Shown here piece after piece: positions 42,177-53,390 of a stretch of 64,000 bases of DNA. The DNA lies in contig NC_079259.1 in the NCBI RefSeq assembly GCF_947241705.1, positions 1,302,001-1,366,000 of the forward strand, written 5' to 3'. Each line of letters begins with the position of its first letter. Position 1 is the stretch's first letter. The position numbers and the translations under genes were made by a program. The DNA is from Saccharomyces mikatae IFO 1815. Taxonomy: Eukaryota > Ascomycota > Saccharomycetes > Saccharomycetales > Saccharomycetaceae. The notes beneath the pieces are model-generated. The model saw nothing but the letters and a program-made list of their open reading frames with translations. It ran no database searches and had not been told where the DNA came from.

Positions 42177-42539
42177 TCATATAAAACCGTTCTATCTCTG
42201 CCGTGCCTCAATGAAAGAACTCTAACAAGATTCCAAAATTGCTATAACAAAACAGAGATATCTTTGATTATTGTGTTGTTTGGATACTTATTTATACTAC
42301 TATCGCCATTTTACAATATATGTAATGAGAAAAAAAAAAAAGAACGATCAAAATTGGGGCCGTTTTGCTCGTGGATATATTGTTTTTATTTGTAAAAGTA
42401 AGAGAAAATACAAAAGAACAGAGACAAACAGGATAACACTTGTCATCAGTTCCGTAGTGACACTGCTTAATATTATTTGTGTGTGTTTTGTTTCAGGGCT
42501 CGAATTAATATAGAACATCAACGAGTAACCAAGTGGAAG
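42177..42539. promoter_or_regulatory. Divergent promoter PFA5 / TFB3
   Basis: 363 bp. There is an A-run at 42330-42341. The TFB3 frame is open back to about 42477 but has no ATG there. TTTCAG at about 42491-42496 resembles a splice acceptor but no branch site precedes it. Confidence 0.4.
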
Positions 42540-43505
42540 ATGCTTATGGATGAGTATGAGGAAAACAAGGATATGTGTCCGATCTGTAAAACAGATAGAT
42601 ATCTTTCGCCTGATGTAAAGTTCTTGGTGAATCCTGAATGTTACCATAGGATCTGTGAGTCATGCGTGGACCGAATATTCAGCCTGGGTCCTGCCCAGTG
42701 TCCCTATAAAGGGTGTGACAAGATTCTCAGAAAAAATAAATTCAAGACTCAGATATTTGATGATGTAGAGGTTGAAAAGGAGGTTGACATCAGGAAAAGA
42801 GTTTTTAATGTGTTCAACAAGACTATTGATGACTTTAACGGTGACCTTGTAGAATTCAACAAATACTTGGAAGAAGTGGAAGATATTATATACAAGCTGG
42901 ATCATGGTATTGATGTGGCAAAGACCGAAGAAAAACTGCGTACTTACGAGGAGTTGAACAAACAATTGATTATGAATAATTTAGAGAGAAGCAAAACGGA
43001 GATAGAAAGTTTTGAACAAAGACAGAAATTCGAAAAGGAAATGAAGTTGAAGAAACGGCTATTGGAAAAACAGATTGAAGAGGAAGAAAGAATAAACAAA
43101 GAATGGACAAAAAAGGAAATTGTCAATCGGTTGAGTACGTCTACGCAGGACGTCAATGAAACGATCGAAGGCGTTAAGAACACGGTGAAATTAAAAAAAT
43201 CGTCCGCTAGAAGGAAACTGGAGGAGCTAAACAGAGTGCTAAAAAACAACCCATACTTTAATTCAAATGTGAATTCACAAAACGCAAGACCAAAAGATGC
43301 TGTGCCTTTTACGCCGTTTAACGGTGATAGAGAAACGCACCCAAGGTTTACGCTGAAGGGTTCGGTATACAATGATCCATTCATAAACGATCTCGAACAC
43401 AGGAAGGAATTTATTGCATCCGGGTTCAACACCAATTATGCGTACGAAAGGGTCTTGACAGAGGCATTTATGGGGCTAGGATGTGTTATATCCGAGGAAC
43501 TTTAA
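42540..43505 (+). CDS. TFB3: Tfb3, TFIIH subunit (MAT1 homologue)
   Basis: RING-finger subunit that tethers the Kin28-Ccl1 kinase to core TFIIH. It acts in RNA polymerase II transcription and repair and helps activate cullin neddylation. 321 aa, the S. cerevisiae length, from the ATG at 42540. The C3HC4 RING spans about residues 13-59 (C13, C16, C34, H36, C39, C42, C54, C59). A MAT1-type coiled coil at about 120-215 is rich in E, K and R. The C-terminal segment contacting Kin28/Ccl1 follows. MFA1 lies 410 bp downstream. Confidence 0.97.
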   Translation: MLMDEYEENKDMCPICKTDRYLSPDVKFLVNPECYHRICESCVDRIFSLGPAQCPYKGCDKILRKNKFKTQIFDDVEVEKEVDIRKRVFNVFNKTIDDFNGDLVEFNKYLEEVEDIIYKLDHGIDVAKTEEKLRTYEELNKQLIMNNLERSKTEIESFEQRQKFEKEMKLKKRLLEKQIEEEERINKEWTKKEIVNRLSTSTQDVNETIEGVKNTVKLKKSSARRKLEELNRVLKNNPYFNSNVNSQNARPKDAVPFTPFNGDRETHPRFTLKGSVYNDPFINDLEHRKEFIASGFNTNYAYERVLTEAFMGLGCVISEEL

Positions 43506-43659
43506 AATAAAACAAAAGTGCACAACGTGACGCTTTATAATTAGTCTTCATTCTCTATGTACACGCATATACGCATAGACATTTTGTTTCAGTGTTGATA
43601 AAAGGCACGCCTTGCTTCAGACAGGCTATATATTTCTTCTTTAATTCTGTCATAAACGG

Positions 43660-43690
43660 CGTGTAATTACCAAAAGAGGAAAATTACACG
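43660..43690 (+). promoter_or_regulatory. alpha2-Mcm1 operator of MFA1
   Basis: A 31-bp palindromic element. The left half-site is CGTGTAATT at 43660-43668, the right half-site is the inverted AATTACACG at 43682-43690, and between them lies an Mcm1 P-box CCAAAAGAGG at 43670-43679. Spacing and symmetry match the a-specific-gene operators at which alpha2 and Mcm1 repress in alpha cells and Mcm1 activates in a cells. Confidence 0.92.
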
Positions 43691-43695
43691 TTAAA

Positions 43696-43702
43696 TGAAA
43701 CA
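43696..43702 (+). promoter_or_regulatory. Pheromone response element (Ste12 site)
   Basis: TGAAACA, the exact Ste12 consensus, only 6 bp from the operator. It fits pheromone induction of MFA1. Confidence 0.7.
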
Positions 43703-43709
43703 TGATTAT

Positions 43710-43710
<1 letters not shown>

Positions 43711-43742
<32 letters not shown>
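43711..43742. repeat. Poly(A) tract in the MFA1 promoter
   Basis: 32 consecutive A on the plus strand. Long dA:dT tracts exclude nucleosomes and may keep the neighbouring operator open. The exact length should be treated with caution, since such runs are error-prone in sequencing. Confidence 0.9.
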
Positions 43743-43746
<4 letters not shown>

Positions 43747-43915
43747 TGGAAACCTACGTTAGTGATAAATTTGAGAATCTGACGGTTGCAAGAGAAGAAA
43801 TACATGGGAAAGTATTCTCATATATAAACCAACTGTAAAAAAACTATGAATATAGACGCAGACCATTGCTCGGAATAGATCAAGACGCTAAAGAAGTTCC
43901 ATTAAGCAAACAGAC

Positions 43916-44026
43916 ATGCAACCATCTACCATTACTGCCGCTCCAAAAGATAAGACCAACACAGAAAATAAGGACAACTACATTATCAAGGGTGTTTTTT
44001 GGGACCCGGCCTGTGTCATTGCCTAG
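43916..44026 (+). CDS. MFA1: Mating a-factor precursor
   Basis: A 36-residue precursor of the lipopeptide pheromone a-factor, made in a cells. The mature peptide YIIKGVFWDPAC is at residues 22-33 and follows the Asn21 cleavage position (KDN|Y). The C-terminal CVIA is the CaaX box for farnesylation by Ram1/Ram2, VIA removal and carboxymethylation by Ste14. Maturation then uses Ste24 and Axl1, and export uses Ste6. The N-terminal leader MQPSTITAAPKDKTN differs slightly from S. cerevisiae. The gene is too short for usual ORF length cut-offs. Confidence 0.98.
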   Translation: MQPSTITAAPKDKTNTENKDNYIIKGVFWDPACVIA

Positions 44027-44117
44027 CTGCCGCATACCTGAACCGTTATTCTCCCTTTTCTTCAATCCATTCTGCTATCCCAACAAATTCTATTAGTTCG
44101 TAATTTTTCTAAATACT

Positions 44118-44128
44118 TAAACATAAAT
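44118..44128 (-). other. Candidate ARS consensus downstream of MFA1
   Basis: ATTTATGTTTA on the minus strand, an 11-of-11 match to WTTTAYRTTTW, in AT-rich sequence between converging MFA1 and the small minus-strand gene. Perfect matches also occur by chance in yeast DNA, so this is only a candidate origin. Confidence 0.25.
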
Positions 44129-44244
44129 ATCCTAAATACTATAATATGAAACGCTTTGATACCCCTGCAGCAGCTTGTATGTTTTTATGCTTTTATTTTC
44201 CTCAACACGGCACATTCACCCTTACGCTTATATATCTATACCGC

Positions 44245-44487
44245 CTAGCGGGAAGCATACGTGAGAGTCTGCGCACCAGGATATCCCTTGTGGGACCTAG
44301 GATGCGGATGATGAGTGTATACAGGTCTCACAAAGCTGTCTCCATGATCAGAAGGGCCCGCTTTGTCCGCTTCCACCTCTTCCTTGTCGTTCTTCATCGT
44401 TTCTTCGTAAGAAGGCGGATCTGCAGGCAGCGGGGTCGCCATTTCCTTGTATGCCTTCTTATTTTCACCGCTATGACCACTGTCCAT
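44245..44487 (-). CDS. Small conserved PPxY protein (YDR461C-A-like)
   Basis: 80 aa, starting [11 protein letters not shown] at the ATG 44487-44485. This is the length I recall for the uncharacterised S. cerevisiae YDR461C-A, so it is conserved and probably real. The function is unknown. Seen: a PPSY motif (ADPPSYEET) that fits the PPxY ligand of Rsp5 WW domains, an acidic middle ([11 protein letters not shown]), a His/Pro-rich stretch ([15 protein letters not shown]) and no membrane segment. The frame is open to an earlier codon at 44589, but the shorter start fits conservation. Divergent from MRPL28. Confidence 0.75.
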   Translation of the reverse strand: MDSGHSGENKKAYKEMATPLPADPPSYEETMKNDKEEVEADKAGPSDHGDSFVRPVYTHHPHPRSHKGYPGAQTLTYASR

Positions 44488-45233
<746 letters not shown>

Positions 45234-45530
45234 TAATTCTAGTAAGCTTATCTCCACTTACCATTGTAAATAATTGATGATATATAAGACTCTACATATG
45301 TATGCATGTTATATATGTATTGTATACACAACGGATGTATTGTGTGCATGAGGTCGAGATTATCGCTAACAACGGTTTTTCTTGTTGCTTTTTCCCATTT
45401 TACCAAGCGAAAAAAAAAACTAGGCTGACTCTTGCATAAAACCAGAAGGACTCAGCGATTTGAACCAGATTTACAATTTCAGGCTTGAACAGATAGGCAA
45501 ACTACATCGCCTACACACATCAATTTCATC

Positions 45531-47117
45531 ATGCCGTCCACTACGCTACTGTTTCCACAGAAGCACATTAAAGCCATTCCAGGCAAAATGTATGCGTTCT
45601 TCAAGCAGCTTGTTAGCGGAGTTGTTATATCCAAACCAGATCTAAGTCAGCATTTTTCTTCTGAAAGTGTTGTGAAGGAAGAACACGAAGGTGAAGAAGA
45701 TGGGATGAAAACTACAACAAGTTTGTTTCCTGAGTTGAACAATATAGACAGTTCACTTAACGGAGGGAGCTCTGTCATTCCCTGCTCCATGGATGTCAGT
45801 GATTTGAACACGCCAATATCGATGACACTGTCTCCAGAGAATCGCATAAAAGGCGAAGTAAATGTCAAGTCCCTACTAGGGTCTATGCCGGAAAAGGCCA
45901 ACGGGGCCCCGATGAAGGTATCTCAAGATGTGACAAGCTCTCCTCTAAGCTCATCAGGTTCCACGCCAGAGCATTCCACGAAAATCTTGGACAACGGTGA
46001 AGAGGAGTTCATCTGTCACTATTGCGACGCTACCTTCAGGATTAGAGGATATCTAACGAGACATATTAAGAAGCATGCCATCGAAAAAGCATATCACTGC
46101 CCCTTTTTCAATAATGCTACTCCTCCGGATCTTAGATGCCATAATTCCGGCGGTTTTAGCAGACGTGATACTTATAAAACTCACTTAAAAGCAAGGCACG
46201 TGTTGTACCCGAAGGGTGTCAGACCACAGGATCGTAACAAGTCATCCGGTCATTGTGCTCAATGTGGCGAATACTTCTCTACCATTGAGAATTTCGTGGA
46301 GTCTCACATCGAATCTGGCGATTGTAAAGCTTTGCCACAAGGATACACTAAAAAGAATGAAAAAAGATGTGGCAAATTAAGAAAGATCAAAACGTCTAAT
46401 GGTCATTCTCGATTCATTTCCACTTCTCAAAGTGTAGTGGAACCAAAGGTGCTTTTCAATAAAGATGCCGTAGAGGCCATGACCATAGTGGCTAACAATA
46501 GTTCAGGCAGTGACATTATATCCAAGTATGGCAATAATAAATTGATGTTAAACTCAGAAAACTTCAATGTTGACGTACCTAAGAGGAAAAGAAAATACAT
46601 CAAGAGAAAGCAGCAACAAAGCTCTGAATTGATACCAGCAACGAAAACTACGAAAACGGCAACACCATCGACAGGGGTAACTATAGAAAACAATAAACAA
46701 GTGACACCAGATGAAGTTTCATCTGTCACGATTTTCTCACCCTTCGATTCACATCTTCTCGAGCCCGTCCCTTCTAGCTCATCTGAATCCTCCGCGGAAA
46801 TTATGTTCTACGGTGAGCAAATGAAAAATATCATGATCGATATAAATAGCTTCACAAATCAACAGGAACAACTGCAAGATACTCCTACCTTCATGCCACT
46901 AGATATTGAACAGTCTTCATATAGTTTGAATGAAGATGCGATGTCTTATCCCATCATATCTGCACAAAGCAATCGTGGTAGCTCACACCAAACAAACACC
47001 AAAATTTCACAAATATTACAATCACAACTCAATCCAGAATATCTAGACAAAAATCACTTAAGAGAAACGCAACAATATCTGAATTTTTATAGTGACAATT
47101 TTGGGTCACAGTTTTGA
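45531..47117 (+). CDS. STP1: Stp1, amino-acid-responsive zinc-finger activator
   Basis: Transcription factor of the SPS amino-acid-sensing pathway. It is kept latent in the cytoplasm and activated when Ssy5 clips its N-terminus, then induces permease genes. 528 aa (519 in S. cerevisiae). The N-terminal regulatory region I (about residues 16-35, IPGKMYAFFKQLVSGVV) and acidic Ser/Thr-rich region II are present. Three C2H2-type fingers follow: C162/C165/H178/H182, C190/C203/H218/H223, and C242/C245/H259 with C265. A basic stretch KRKRKYIKRK lies near residue 350. The C-terminal segment ends QYLNFYSDNFGSQF. Confidence 0.96.
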   Translation: MPSTTLLFPQKHIKAIPGKMYAFFKQLVSGVVISKPDLSQHFSSESVVKEEHEGEEDGMKTTTSLFPELNNIDSSLNGGSSVIPCSMDVSDLNTPISMTLSPENRIKGEVNVKSLLGSMPEKANGAPMKVSQDVTSSPLSSSGSTPEHSTKILDNGEEEFICHYCDATFRIRGYLTRHIKKHAIEKAYHCPFFNNATPPDLRCHNSGGFSRRDTYKTHLKARHVLYPKGVRPQDRNKSSGHCAQCGEYFSTIENFVESHIESGDCKALPQGYTKKNEKRCGKLRKIKTSNGHSRFISTSQSVVEPKVLFNKDAVEAMTIVANNSSGSDIISKYGNNKLMLNSENFNVDVPKRKRKYIKRKQQQSSELIPATKTTKTATPSTGVTIENNKQVTPDEVSSVTIFSPFDSHLLEPVPSSSSESSAEIMFYGEQMKNIMIDINSFTNQQEQLQDTPTFMPLDIEQSSYSLNEDAMSYPIISAQSNRGSSHQTNTKISQILQSQLNPEYLDKNHLRETQQYLNFYSDNFGSQF

Positions 47118-47672
47118 ATAAATACAACAAGGGATATAATGAGGATATCATATTGAAAGCCGCTAGGCAAAAATCAATGAACAAATAAATGGAAACAATA
47201 TTAAATGGAGACAATATTAAATATTAAATGGAGACAATATTAAATGGAGACAATATTAAAACACGTAAGGTAATGACAAGTTAAGGGTTTTTGAATGTAC
47301 TGCTGTATACTATATAATATTTTCTAGCATACAAAGTTACTTTTCGCACTACTATATTAAGGAAGATAGGTGATTGCACCGCTGGCAGGTCATTATTAAT
47401 CTTCATACCACTGTCATATTTTCATGTAAGTTATCATTTTTGACGTATGGAGTTTCTTTTTCAAGATTAATTGCCGATGGTATATAACAAATAAAGGTCA
47501 TATAATTCTGAAAACAATAAATAATAACTAGTAAACAAAGAATATATAATTATTGGCAATAATAGGACTATAAGAGGAAAGCCTTTTCATTCGAAGCGAT
47601 TCATTCACCTTTATCTTTTATTTTTCAGGAAAAATACCAGCAAGGCCTCAAAGCATAGTATCATATTTTGCC
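47118..47672. other. STP1 3' end and SPP41 promoter
   Basis: 555 bp, AT-rich. It holds a small tandem repeat at 47187-47257 just after STP1, then TTTTTATTTTTC and related A/T tracts before SPP41. No gene was seen. Confidence 0.5.
47187..47257 (+). repeat. 16-bp tandem repeat, four copies
   Basis: The unit AAATGGAGACAATATT occurs four times (47187, 47203, 47226, 47242). The first copy has one base difference, and a 7-bp AAATATT spacer sits between copies 2 and 3. It lies 70 bp after the STP1 stop and likely falls in the STP1 3' UTR. It is a likely minisatellite. Confidence 0.9.
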
Positions 47673-50600
47673 ATGGCTTATGATGAGGATAATGGAGAAA
47701 TAAACTTTAATGAACTCGTGGGGAATTTGCTAAGCTCGCATAATCAAGAAAGGCAAGAGGAAGATGAATTACAAGAACCAGGACAAGAACAGAAAGAAGA
47801 AAATTTTAACAAAGTAAGTTCACCTAGTGAGAACGTAAAATCAAAACACCCAGATAATAGCCAGGATATGCATGATCATCCTGATGAAAATATTGAACTA
47901 CCGGATTTTGTTGACGAAGAAGATGAGCTAGTATCTGTCGTTGCAAATGCAGTTCAAGATATTGAAAATCACCGGGATAATAAACCAGAGAGTCATCTAG
48001 AAAATGAATCGGAACGTGTAACATCGGATACGATGGATGATAATAATGAAAAAGAACAACAACAAGAATGGGCACATATTCTACAGCAGGAAATTTTACA
48101 AGCGGATGGAGATCAGTTACGGGAGAATACAGAAAGGCGAGTCAGCACTAGTCATCATCATCCCTCCCAGCGTACCGATGACCCACTTGACCAAGATGAT
48201 GAGAATTTGAGGATGGCTATCTTAGAGTCCCTGCAGGAACTAAGCACAAATGTCGATGAAGAGAAAGAACACCATAAACGTGAGCATGCTGCTCCAAGTG
48301 AGAAATCGCCCGGCAAGAAATCTTCGAAGAAAAAGAGAAAGGATAAATCCAAGAATAAAGAGTTGTCAAAGGACAAATCTTCAAAGAAGAGCAAGTCCTC
48401 AAATCATTCAAAAAAGCATACCAAAGATCGTAATAAAGATAAACAAAATAAATCAGTTAGCAACGAAAATGAACTTGATTTCAGTAATATATTGGATAAT
48501 CTAATCAATGAAAATGAAGATGCTGGGATAGACTCAATTAAACAAACAGCTGAAGTTCAAGATCATTCTCACATTGATGCAAGCAGCGAGGATGTGGAAG
48601 CACAGGCCTTAGTGGAAGCGACATTGAAAGCATTTGAAAACGAACTACTAAGCTCTGCGCCATCCGAAGATGCTTCACAAGAACAATCGATGGAACCTGC
48701 ATCCTCTACGAAGGCAGTTGAGGTGACACGAAAACCAACTGCTGATGATATTCCATTAGCTATGTTACAGGCTTTTAAACCCAAAAAGAGGCCTCCTCAG
48801 GAGAAGAAGAGGACAAAAATTAAGACTTCTAAACCGGCATCTACAACTAACAAATCGTCTTTATCTGAATCAGCTTCAAAGAAGAAGAAGAAGAAGAAAC
48901 CTATGAAAGAAAGTAACAAACCTCAAGAAACTTATGAAGACGATGAGTTTTCCAGAATATTAGCCGATATGGTTAACCAAGTGGTCAATACATCATTAAA
49001 AGAAACTCCAACTTCTACCACCGCCGAGGATACCAAATCGGAAACCGAATCTGGTCTTGTTCCGTCTGTCCAAAACCAATATACCACTTCGGATGCTAAC
49101 ACAACTAATGATGATGCTCTTGACATAAATCAAATAATGCAAAATGCGATGGCTATGGTTTTTCAAAATCAAAATGATGCAGATTTCGATGATAATATTG
49201 TTGAAGATTTTAATCGTGGTCTAGGTGATCTTAGCGTTTCCGATCTACTGCCGCATGACAATCTTTCTGGGATTGAAAAGAAATCAGTACATAAAAGTTT
49301 GAGCAAATCCGAAAAAAAGGCATCAGCATCAAGTAGAAAAGCTTCAAAAAAAGCTTCTAAAGATGTGTCGAGCATGGAAAAGGCTAAGGTCACTCCAAAA
49401 CTAAAGAAGCCTTCCAAATCAGAAATATCTTTAGAAAAAAAGCTGCGTAAAAAATACATTTCTGTTGCCAACGAGGCTGCATCCGTGGCTAGAAAGAAAA
49501 GATGGGCTAAAAATAAAGAATTGAAAGAAAGGGAGAAACTCGAACGTCAAGCTGCCAGAGAAGAAAGGAAAAATAGAAAGAAAATAGAAAAGCAGAGATT
49601 AGCTGAAGAACAAGAAGAACTGAAAAGAATTGTCGAACGCGGCCCACCTTATCCTCCAGATTTAAGATTAACCAAAAGTGGTAGACCAAAGAAACCTTAT
49701 AGAAGATGGACTCCGGAAGAGTTATTAAAACGATCACAGGAGGCAGAAAAACCAAGAAAAGTGAAAAAGGAAAGAAAGAAAAAGGAAAAGAAAGTAAAGA
49801 TACCTTCATCTGCATTGAAAAAGATTCCTTTGTTCAATTTTGTTAAAGATAATGTTCAGCCAAGTGCAAGACACCGTCTAAATGATATTGAGGGTTCTTT
49901 ATCATCCATTGGATTACATAAATCACCGGATGGTGTCCGTAGGATTCTATCGAGACCAAAGAGTGAAGATCACGAATGGCCTCTGTCAGATTCATCTACA
50001 TCTCAAAGTTATGATACACATTTAAAAACCGTCGTGCATAAGGAAAAAATCTCTTTTCATCCTCCCTGGACTATTCCATCCCAACCACCATTTGCTCTAC
50101 CTGTAGCAAGAAGAAAAAGAATACCAAATATCAAAAAATACAGAAAAAGGAACAATAGCACTTTTCGTGTTTCCAAGGAAGGTATGCTAACTGCTAGAAA
50201 CAGTATTATTCCAGCCATATTAGTACCGATTATAAATACACTAAAAGCCGCTGCAAAATCTCAAACTGCTGCCGGTGCCACGCCTGAAGAAGCAAGGAAA
50301 CGATTGGTGACCATTATTCAACATGCCAAGTCCACAGTTATCAAGGCTGCTTTACAAGCAAGGAAGAACAGCATGCGTACCTCTAAGCCTGGGAAAACGG
50401 CTCCGGGGTTAGCAATTGCTTCACCTCAAAGGAAAAATCCATTAAGGATGATTCCTATTTTCAACACGTCTCGAGTAAAACAACAAACAGAAAACACAGG
50501 GATTATGGGGAAGGAAACCACCAGTTATCCACCACCTGATAAAACCATCCCTGATCCCTATACTAATTCTAAAATTGCTGGAAAATCAGTTAAGGACTTC

Positions 50601-51998
50601 TCTACCCCAATTAAGATAGAAGTTAGCGATACCGATATCCTTCCTGCTCCTAAAAAGGCCTTAATTACGGAGCCAGAACAAGATAATTCAGAACTTACCA
50701 AAAGATCAGACAAGTTGGAAGCTACACCACGCGCTGTTGATAACGATCCTGTTGAGACAACCGAAGACACTGAAATTGTACAGAAAGTTAAAGAGGTTAT
50801 TGGTACCAAGGCGACCGAAGAACTTACTCCAACTGAACAAAAAACGGATATGAATTTAGAGGCGAAGAATATGATCCCAATCGAAACTTCTCGTCCAGAA
50901 AAAATTAATGAAAAATCTCCCAGCAAAATAATTGACAACAATATGAATGACGATGCAAGCGAGTTGACTGAGAAAGTTGAAAACGGTAACCCTACATTGC
51001 ATCCTGGCGCAGTTCGAACTACGGCTAATGGAATTGATGATAAGAATACTGTTGTTGAGAAACCAAAATTGATCGATATATCTGATGAACCATTAAATGA
51101 AGTAAAATCAAAAATTCCAATTATATTTCCATTGAAACGGCCACAAATCAAACCTGAAGTTAGCGTCATAAATTTAGTTCAAAATTTGGTGAAAACCAAA
51201 ATTCCAGAAATAAAGAATGAATCAGTAGACCTAGGCAGTAATATTACCGACATTCTTTCCTCCACCATCACTAAGATTTTGCCCGAAATTACTGCTTCTG
51301 ATGTTAAAAACTACCAGTATGAAGATGAAAATGTAAAATATTTGAAAAAGACACCAAGACAAGTACTGAACCTGGATGGACTAGTCCCTCCATCAGGCAG
51401 ATGTGTTACTAAAGCTAAACGTGTCCGTCGTGTTAAAAGGTCTTCTATCGACACTACTACTGCACAGGAAGCCAGTACAAAAGTAAACAGCGAGTCCATT
51501 TCTTACACTTTCGATATACCATCTCCAGAGGAAGTACAGAGTAAACGGAGTGTGGTTTTAAAATTTGCGAGAGCAAGATTGACGGAGGACGAGTTGAACT
51601 CTTTAAAGAAGGAGATTAATAATGTAAGGAAAAGGAGATGGAGAGAGATAAACTCTACCAAGAACTGGGAATATGACGTGAAGTCTAGGCTGAGAAAAAG
51701 AGCAAATGCATTTTTTGGAGAAGGAGAATCAGAAAAAAAGTCTAAGTGGATAGAAGAAAGGTTTCAAGAGAAGGTTAGTCAGGAGAAGCACAAGGATCGT
51801 CTAGAAACCACTGAGACGCGAACAAACAATACGAAGATTGTGATTGACGATAAGGAGATTCTAAATATTCTTGCGGTAAACATGAACAGTCTCAACAAAG
51901 CTCGTTGTATCGAAAAAGACATCCAAGAGTCATTCAAAGAGGAAAAGTTGGCCTCTTTACAACCAAAGAAGAAGAGAAAAAAAAGCATTTTAAATTGA
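47673..51998 (+). CDS. SPP41: Spp41, large nuclear protein linked to pre-mRNA splicing genes
   Basis: 1441 aa (1435 in S. cerevisiae). SPP41 was found genetically as a negative regulator of the splicing-factor genes PRP3 and PRP4; its biochemical role is unsettled. Notably PRP3 lies at the right end of this window. Seen: an acidic N-terminus; several long Lys/Ser/Glu blocks ([28 protein letters not shown]); a central highly charged helical part near residues 590-700 ([22 protein letters not shown]), which is probably coiled coil; repeated short acidic modules of the form FSNILDNLI and FSRILADMV; and a basic C-terminus ending [10 protein letters not shown]. No enzymatic domain is visible. Convergent with RMT2, with 159 bp between stops. 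Confidence 0.95.
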   Translation: MAYDEDNGEINFNELVGNLLSSHNQERQEEDELQEPGQEQKEENFNKVSSPSENVKSKHPDNSQDMHDHPDENIELPDFVDEEDELVSVVANAVQDIENHRDNKPESHLENESERVTSDTMDDNNEKEQQQEWAHILQQEILQADGDQLRENTERRVSTSHHHPSQRTDDPLDQDDENLRMAILESLQELSTNVDEEKEHHKREHAAPSEKSPGKKSSKKKRKDKSKNKELSKDKSSKKSKSSNHSKKHTKDRNKDKQNKSVSNENELDFSNILDNLINENEDAGIDSIKQTAEVQDHSHIDASSEDVEAQALVEATLKAFENELLSSAPSEDASQEQSMEPASSTKAVEVTRKPTADDIPLAMLQAFKPKKRPPQEKKRTKIKTSKPASTTNKSSLSESASKKKKKKKPMKESNKPQETYEDDEFSRILADMVNQVVNTSLKETPTSTTAEDTKSETESGLVPSVQNQYTTSDANTTNDDALDINQIMQNAMAMVFQNQNDADFDDNIVEDFNRGLGDLSVSDLLPHDNLSGIEKKSVHKSLSKSEKKASASSRKASKKASKDVSSMEKAKVTPKLKKPSKSEISLEKKLRKKYISVANEAASVARKKRWAKNKELKEREKLERQAAREERKNRKKIEKQRLAEEQEELKRIVERGPPYPPDLRLTKSGRPKKPYRRWTPEELLKRSQEAEKPRKVKKERKKKEKKVKIPSSALKKIPLFNFVKDNVQPSARHRLNDIEGSLSSIGLHKSPDGVRRILSRPKSEDHEWPLSDSSTSQSYDTHLKTVVHKEKISFHPPWTIPSQPPFALPVARRKRIPNIKKYRKRNNSTFRVSKEGMLTARNSIIPAILVPIINTLKAAAKSQTAAGATPEEARKRLVTIIQHAKSTVIKAALQARKNSMRTSKPGKTAPGLAIASPQRKNPLRMIPIFNTSRVKQQTENTGIMGKETTSYPPPDKTIPDPYTNSKIAGKSVKDFSTPIKIEVSDTDILPAPKKALITEPEQDNSELTKRSDKLEATPRAVDNDPVETTEDTEIVQKVKEVIGTKATEELTPTEQKTDMNLEAKNMIPIETSRPEKINEKSPSKIIDNNMNDDASELTEKVENGNPTLHPGAVRTTANGIDDKNTVVEKPKLIDISDEPLNEVKSKIPIIFPLKRPQIKPEVSVINLVQNLVKTKIPEIKNESVDLGSNITDILSSTITKILPEITASDVKNYQYEDENVKYLKKTPRQVLNLDGLVPPSGRCVTKAKRVRRVKRSSIDTTTAQEASTKVNSESISYTFDIPSPEEVQSKRSVVLKFARARLTEDELNSLKKEINNVRKRRWREINSTKNWEYDVKSRLRKRANAFFGEGESEKKSKWIEERFQEKVSQEKHKDRLETTETRTNNTKIVIDDKEILNILAVNMNSLNKARCIEKDIQESFKEEKLASLQPKKKRKKSILN

Positions 51999-52157
51999 GT
52001 TCTTGCCAGGCACATTTAAACACATATATGTAGCGCTACTGCGCAGTCATATATACATTACGTTATGCTCGTATATAGGTTTACCTTCCGATTTTTAATG
52101 CCATAGCTAGTGTGTGAACGGGTTTTATGCCATAATATATTCTAATTTATAGTATAG

Positions 52158-53390
52158 TTAAACAAATGTTATACGTGGATGATAATAATAGTTACAGTTA
52201 AAGTATGACCGCTTAACGTCATTCCAATCTGGCAGCTGTTCGTCCAGAGAGTACTTGGTGTAATCACATTTCATGCCATAATTAGCAACATCAATCTCAA
52301 CAATTTCTTTGTATACATCGTAACACAACGATCTGTCGGCGCCCAGTCCATTAAAGAAAGAAAAAACTCCTTCTGGTTTAATTAAACCTACTACAACATC
52401 GTATAAGTCTAACATGTCTTGGTAGTGTTCACTGAATGTATCGTAATATATACCATCAAAAAAAACGTCACCTTCATCTAGTAATTTATTTAAGGTGTCT
52501 TGCCATCTTCCCTCCAAAATAATCACATTATCTTTTTCATACCATCCATCCTTTCTCATCTTGGCCAAAACATCTGGATGCGCTTCACAAATATAATGAC
52601 GAAAAGGCTTTTGAGCTTGGATAAATGTATCGATGATCCCCATCCCAAAGCCAATGTTTAAAACTGTGGCAGAGCTAGTAGCCTTGAGGTCGGGAAATAG
52701 GGTTTCGGAAGCAATTTCCATAATCTTGGTTTCCCAATCCATCATTACACCGTCCTTGTTTTCTTTTGTGATAAGGGCATCGTTTTTGTACTCTAGTTTT
52801 GTCTTCAAGTACACTTGTTGATTTGCTGCGGTAGCGTCATTATCATCACTAACAACTGGCTCTTGTTTCTCACCACCAGATACCATTTGGATGGCCTCTT
52901 CTGAGCTAATATCCTCTGGTTCATCTGTATCCAAGAATTCGACGTCGCCGCCATTGAGCTTCCTCAACAGTAATTCCGCAGAGACACCAGCTTCTACAAG
53001 ACGTTTATAAAGAGGGCTTTCCCTACTTTGATTTCTTTCCAAAATCAAATCGCCAACTGTTTTGTCCTCATAGTCAATGAAGTTCCATCCAGCACCATAC
53101 TCGAAAAGAATATTCATCATATTCATCACCACTTGCAGTTCTTCATTCTTAATATCCAAGGGTAAGGACCTTGCCAAGATGTGCAATGGAGTTGTGTTTG
53201 AAGTGCTATTATCAGCATTGCACTCTTCACCCTCGCACTCGCTCTTTTCTTCACGCTCAAAGGCAGCAACCTGCTCTAAAGTATATGTAGCTGGTATACC
53301 TGATTTTAAGAAATGTTGCAATTTTGGCAAATAGTAACTCTGAGAAATAGGCCTCTCTGGGAAGGTCAGCAAAGAATGCAATTCTGACAT
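52158..53390 (-). CDS. RMT2: Rmt2, protein arginine N5-methyltransferase
   Basis: SAM-dependent enzyme that methylates the delta (N5) nitrogen of arginine, with ribosomal protein L12 as the known yeast substrate. 410 aa (412 in S. cerevisiae). The N-terminal part resembles ankyrin-type helices (TPLHILARSL ... LFEYGAGWNFIDYEDKTVGDLILERN). The C-terminal methyltransferase has motif I NIGFGMG at residues 245-251, the acidic post-I residue in ICEAHPDVL, and FDGIYYDTFSEHYQD later. It ends HPRITFV. Divergent from PKH3 over 556 bp. Confidence 0.97.
   Translation of the reverse strand: MSELHSLLTFPERPISQSYYLPKLQHFLKSGIPATYTLEQVAAFEREEKSECEGEECNADNSTSNTTPLHILARSLPLDIKNEELQVVMNMMNILFEYGAGWNFIDYEDKTVGDLILERNQSRESPLYKRLVEAGVSAELLLRKLNGGDVEFLDTDEPEDISSEEAIQMVSGGEKQEPVVSDDNDATAANQQVYLKTKLEYKNDALITKENKDGVMMDWETKIMEIASETLFPDLKATSSATVLNIGFGMGIIDTFIQAQKPFRHYICEAHPDVLAKMRKDGWYEKDNVIILEGRWQDTLNKLLDEGDVFFDGIYYDTFSEHYQDMLDLYDVVVGLIKPEGVFSFFNGLGADRSLCYDVYKEIVEIDVANYGMKCDYTKYSLDEQLPDWNDVKRSYFNCNYYYHPRITFV

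Larger units (their letters stand above)
43506..43915. promoter_or_regulatory. MFA1 promoter region
   Basis: 410 bp between TFB3 and MFA1. It holds an a-specific-gene operator, a pheromone response element, a 32-bp A-tract and a TATATAAA box at 43821-43828, about 95 bp before the MFA1 ATG. Together these are the full set expected for an a-cell-specific, pheromone-induced gene. Confidence 0.85.

Noticed and set aside
42477-42539. N-terminal extension of TFB3 and a possible 5' UTR intron acceptor
   Set aside because: The extension lacks an ATG, the 321-aa form matches the family length, and no TACTAAC precedes the TTTCAG.
47187-47257. CRISPR-like spaced repeat
   Set aside because: The units are directly abutting apart from one 7-bp gap, there are no spacers, and the organism is a yeast. 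It is a minisatellite.
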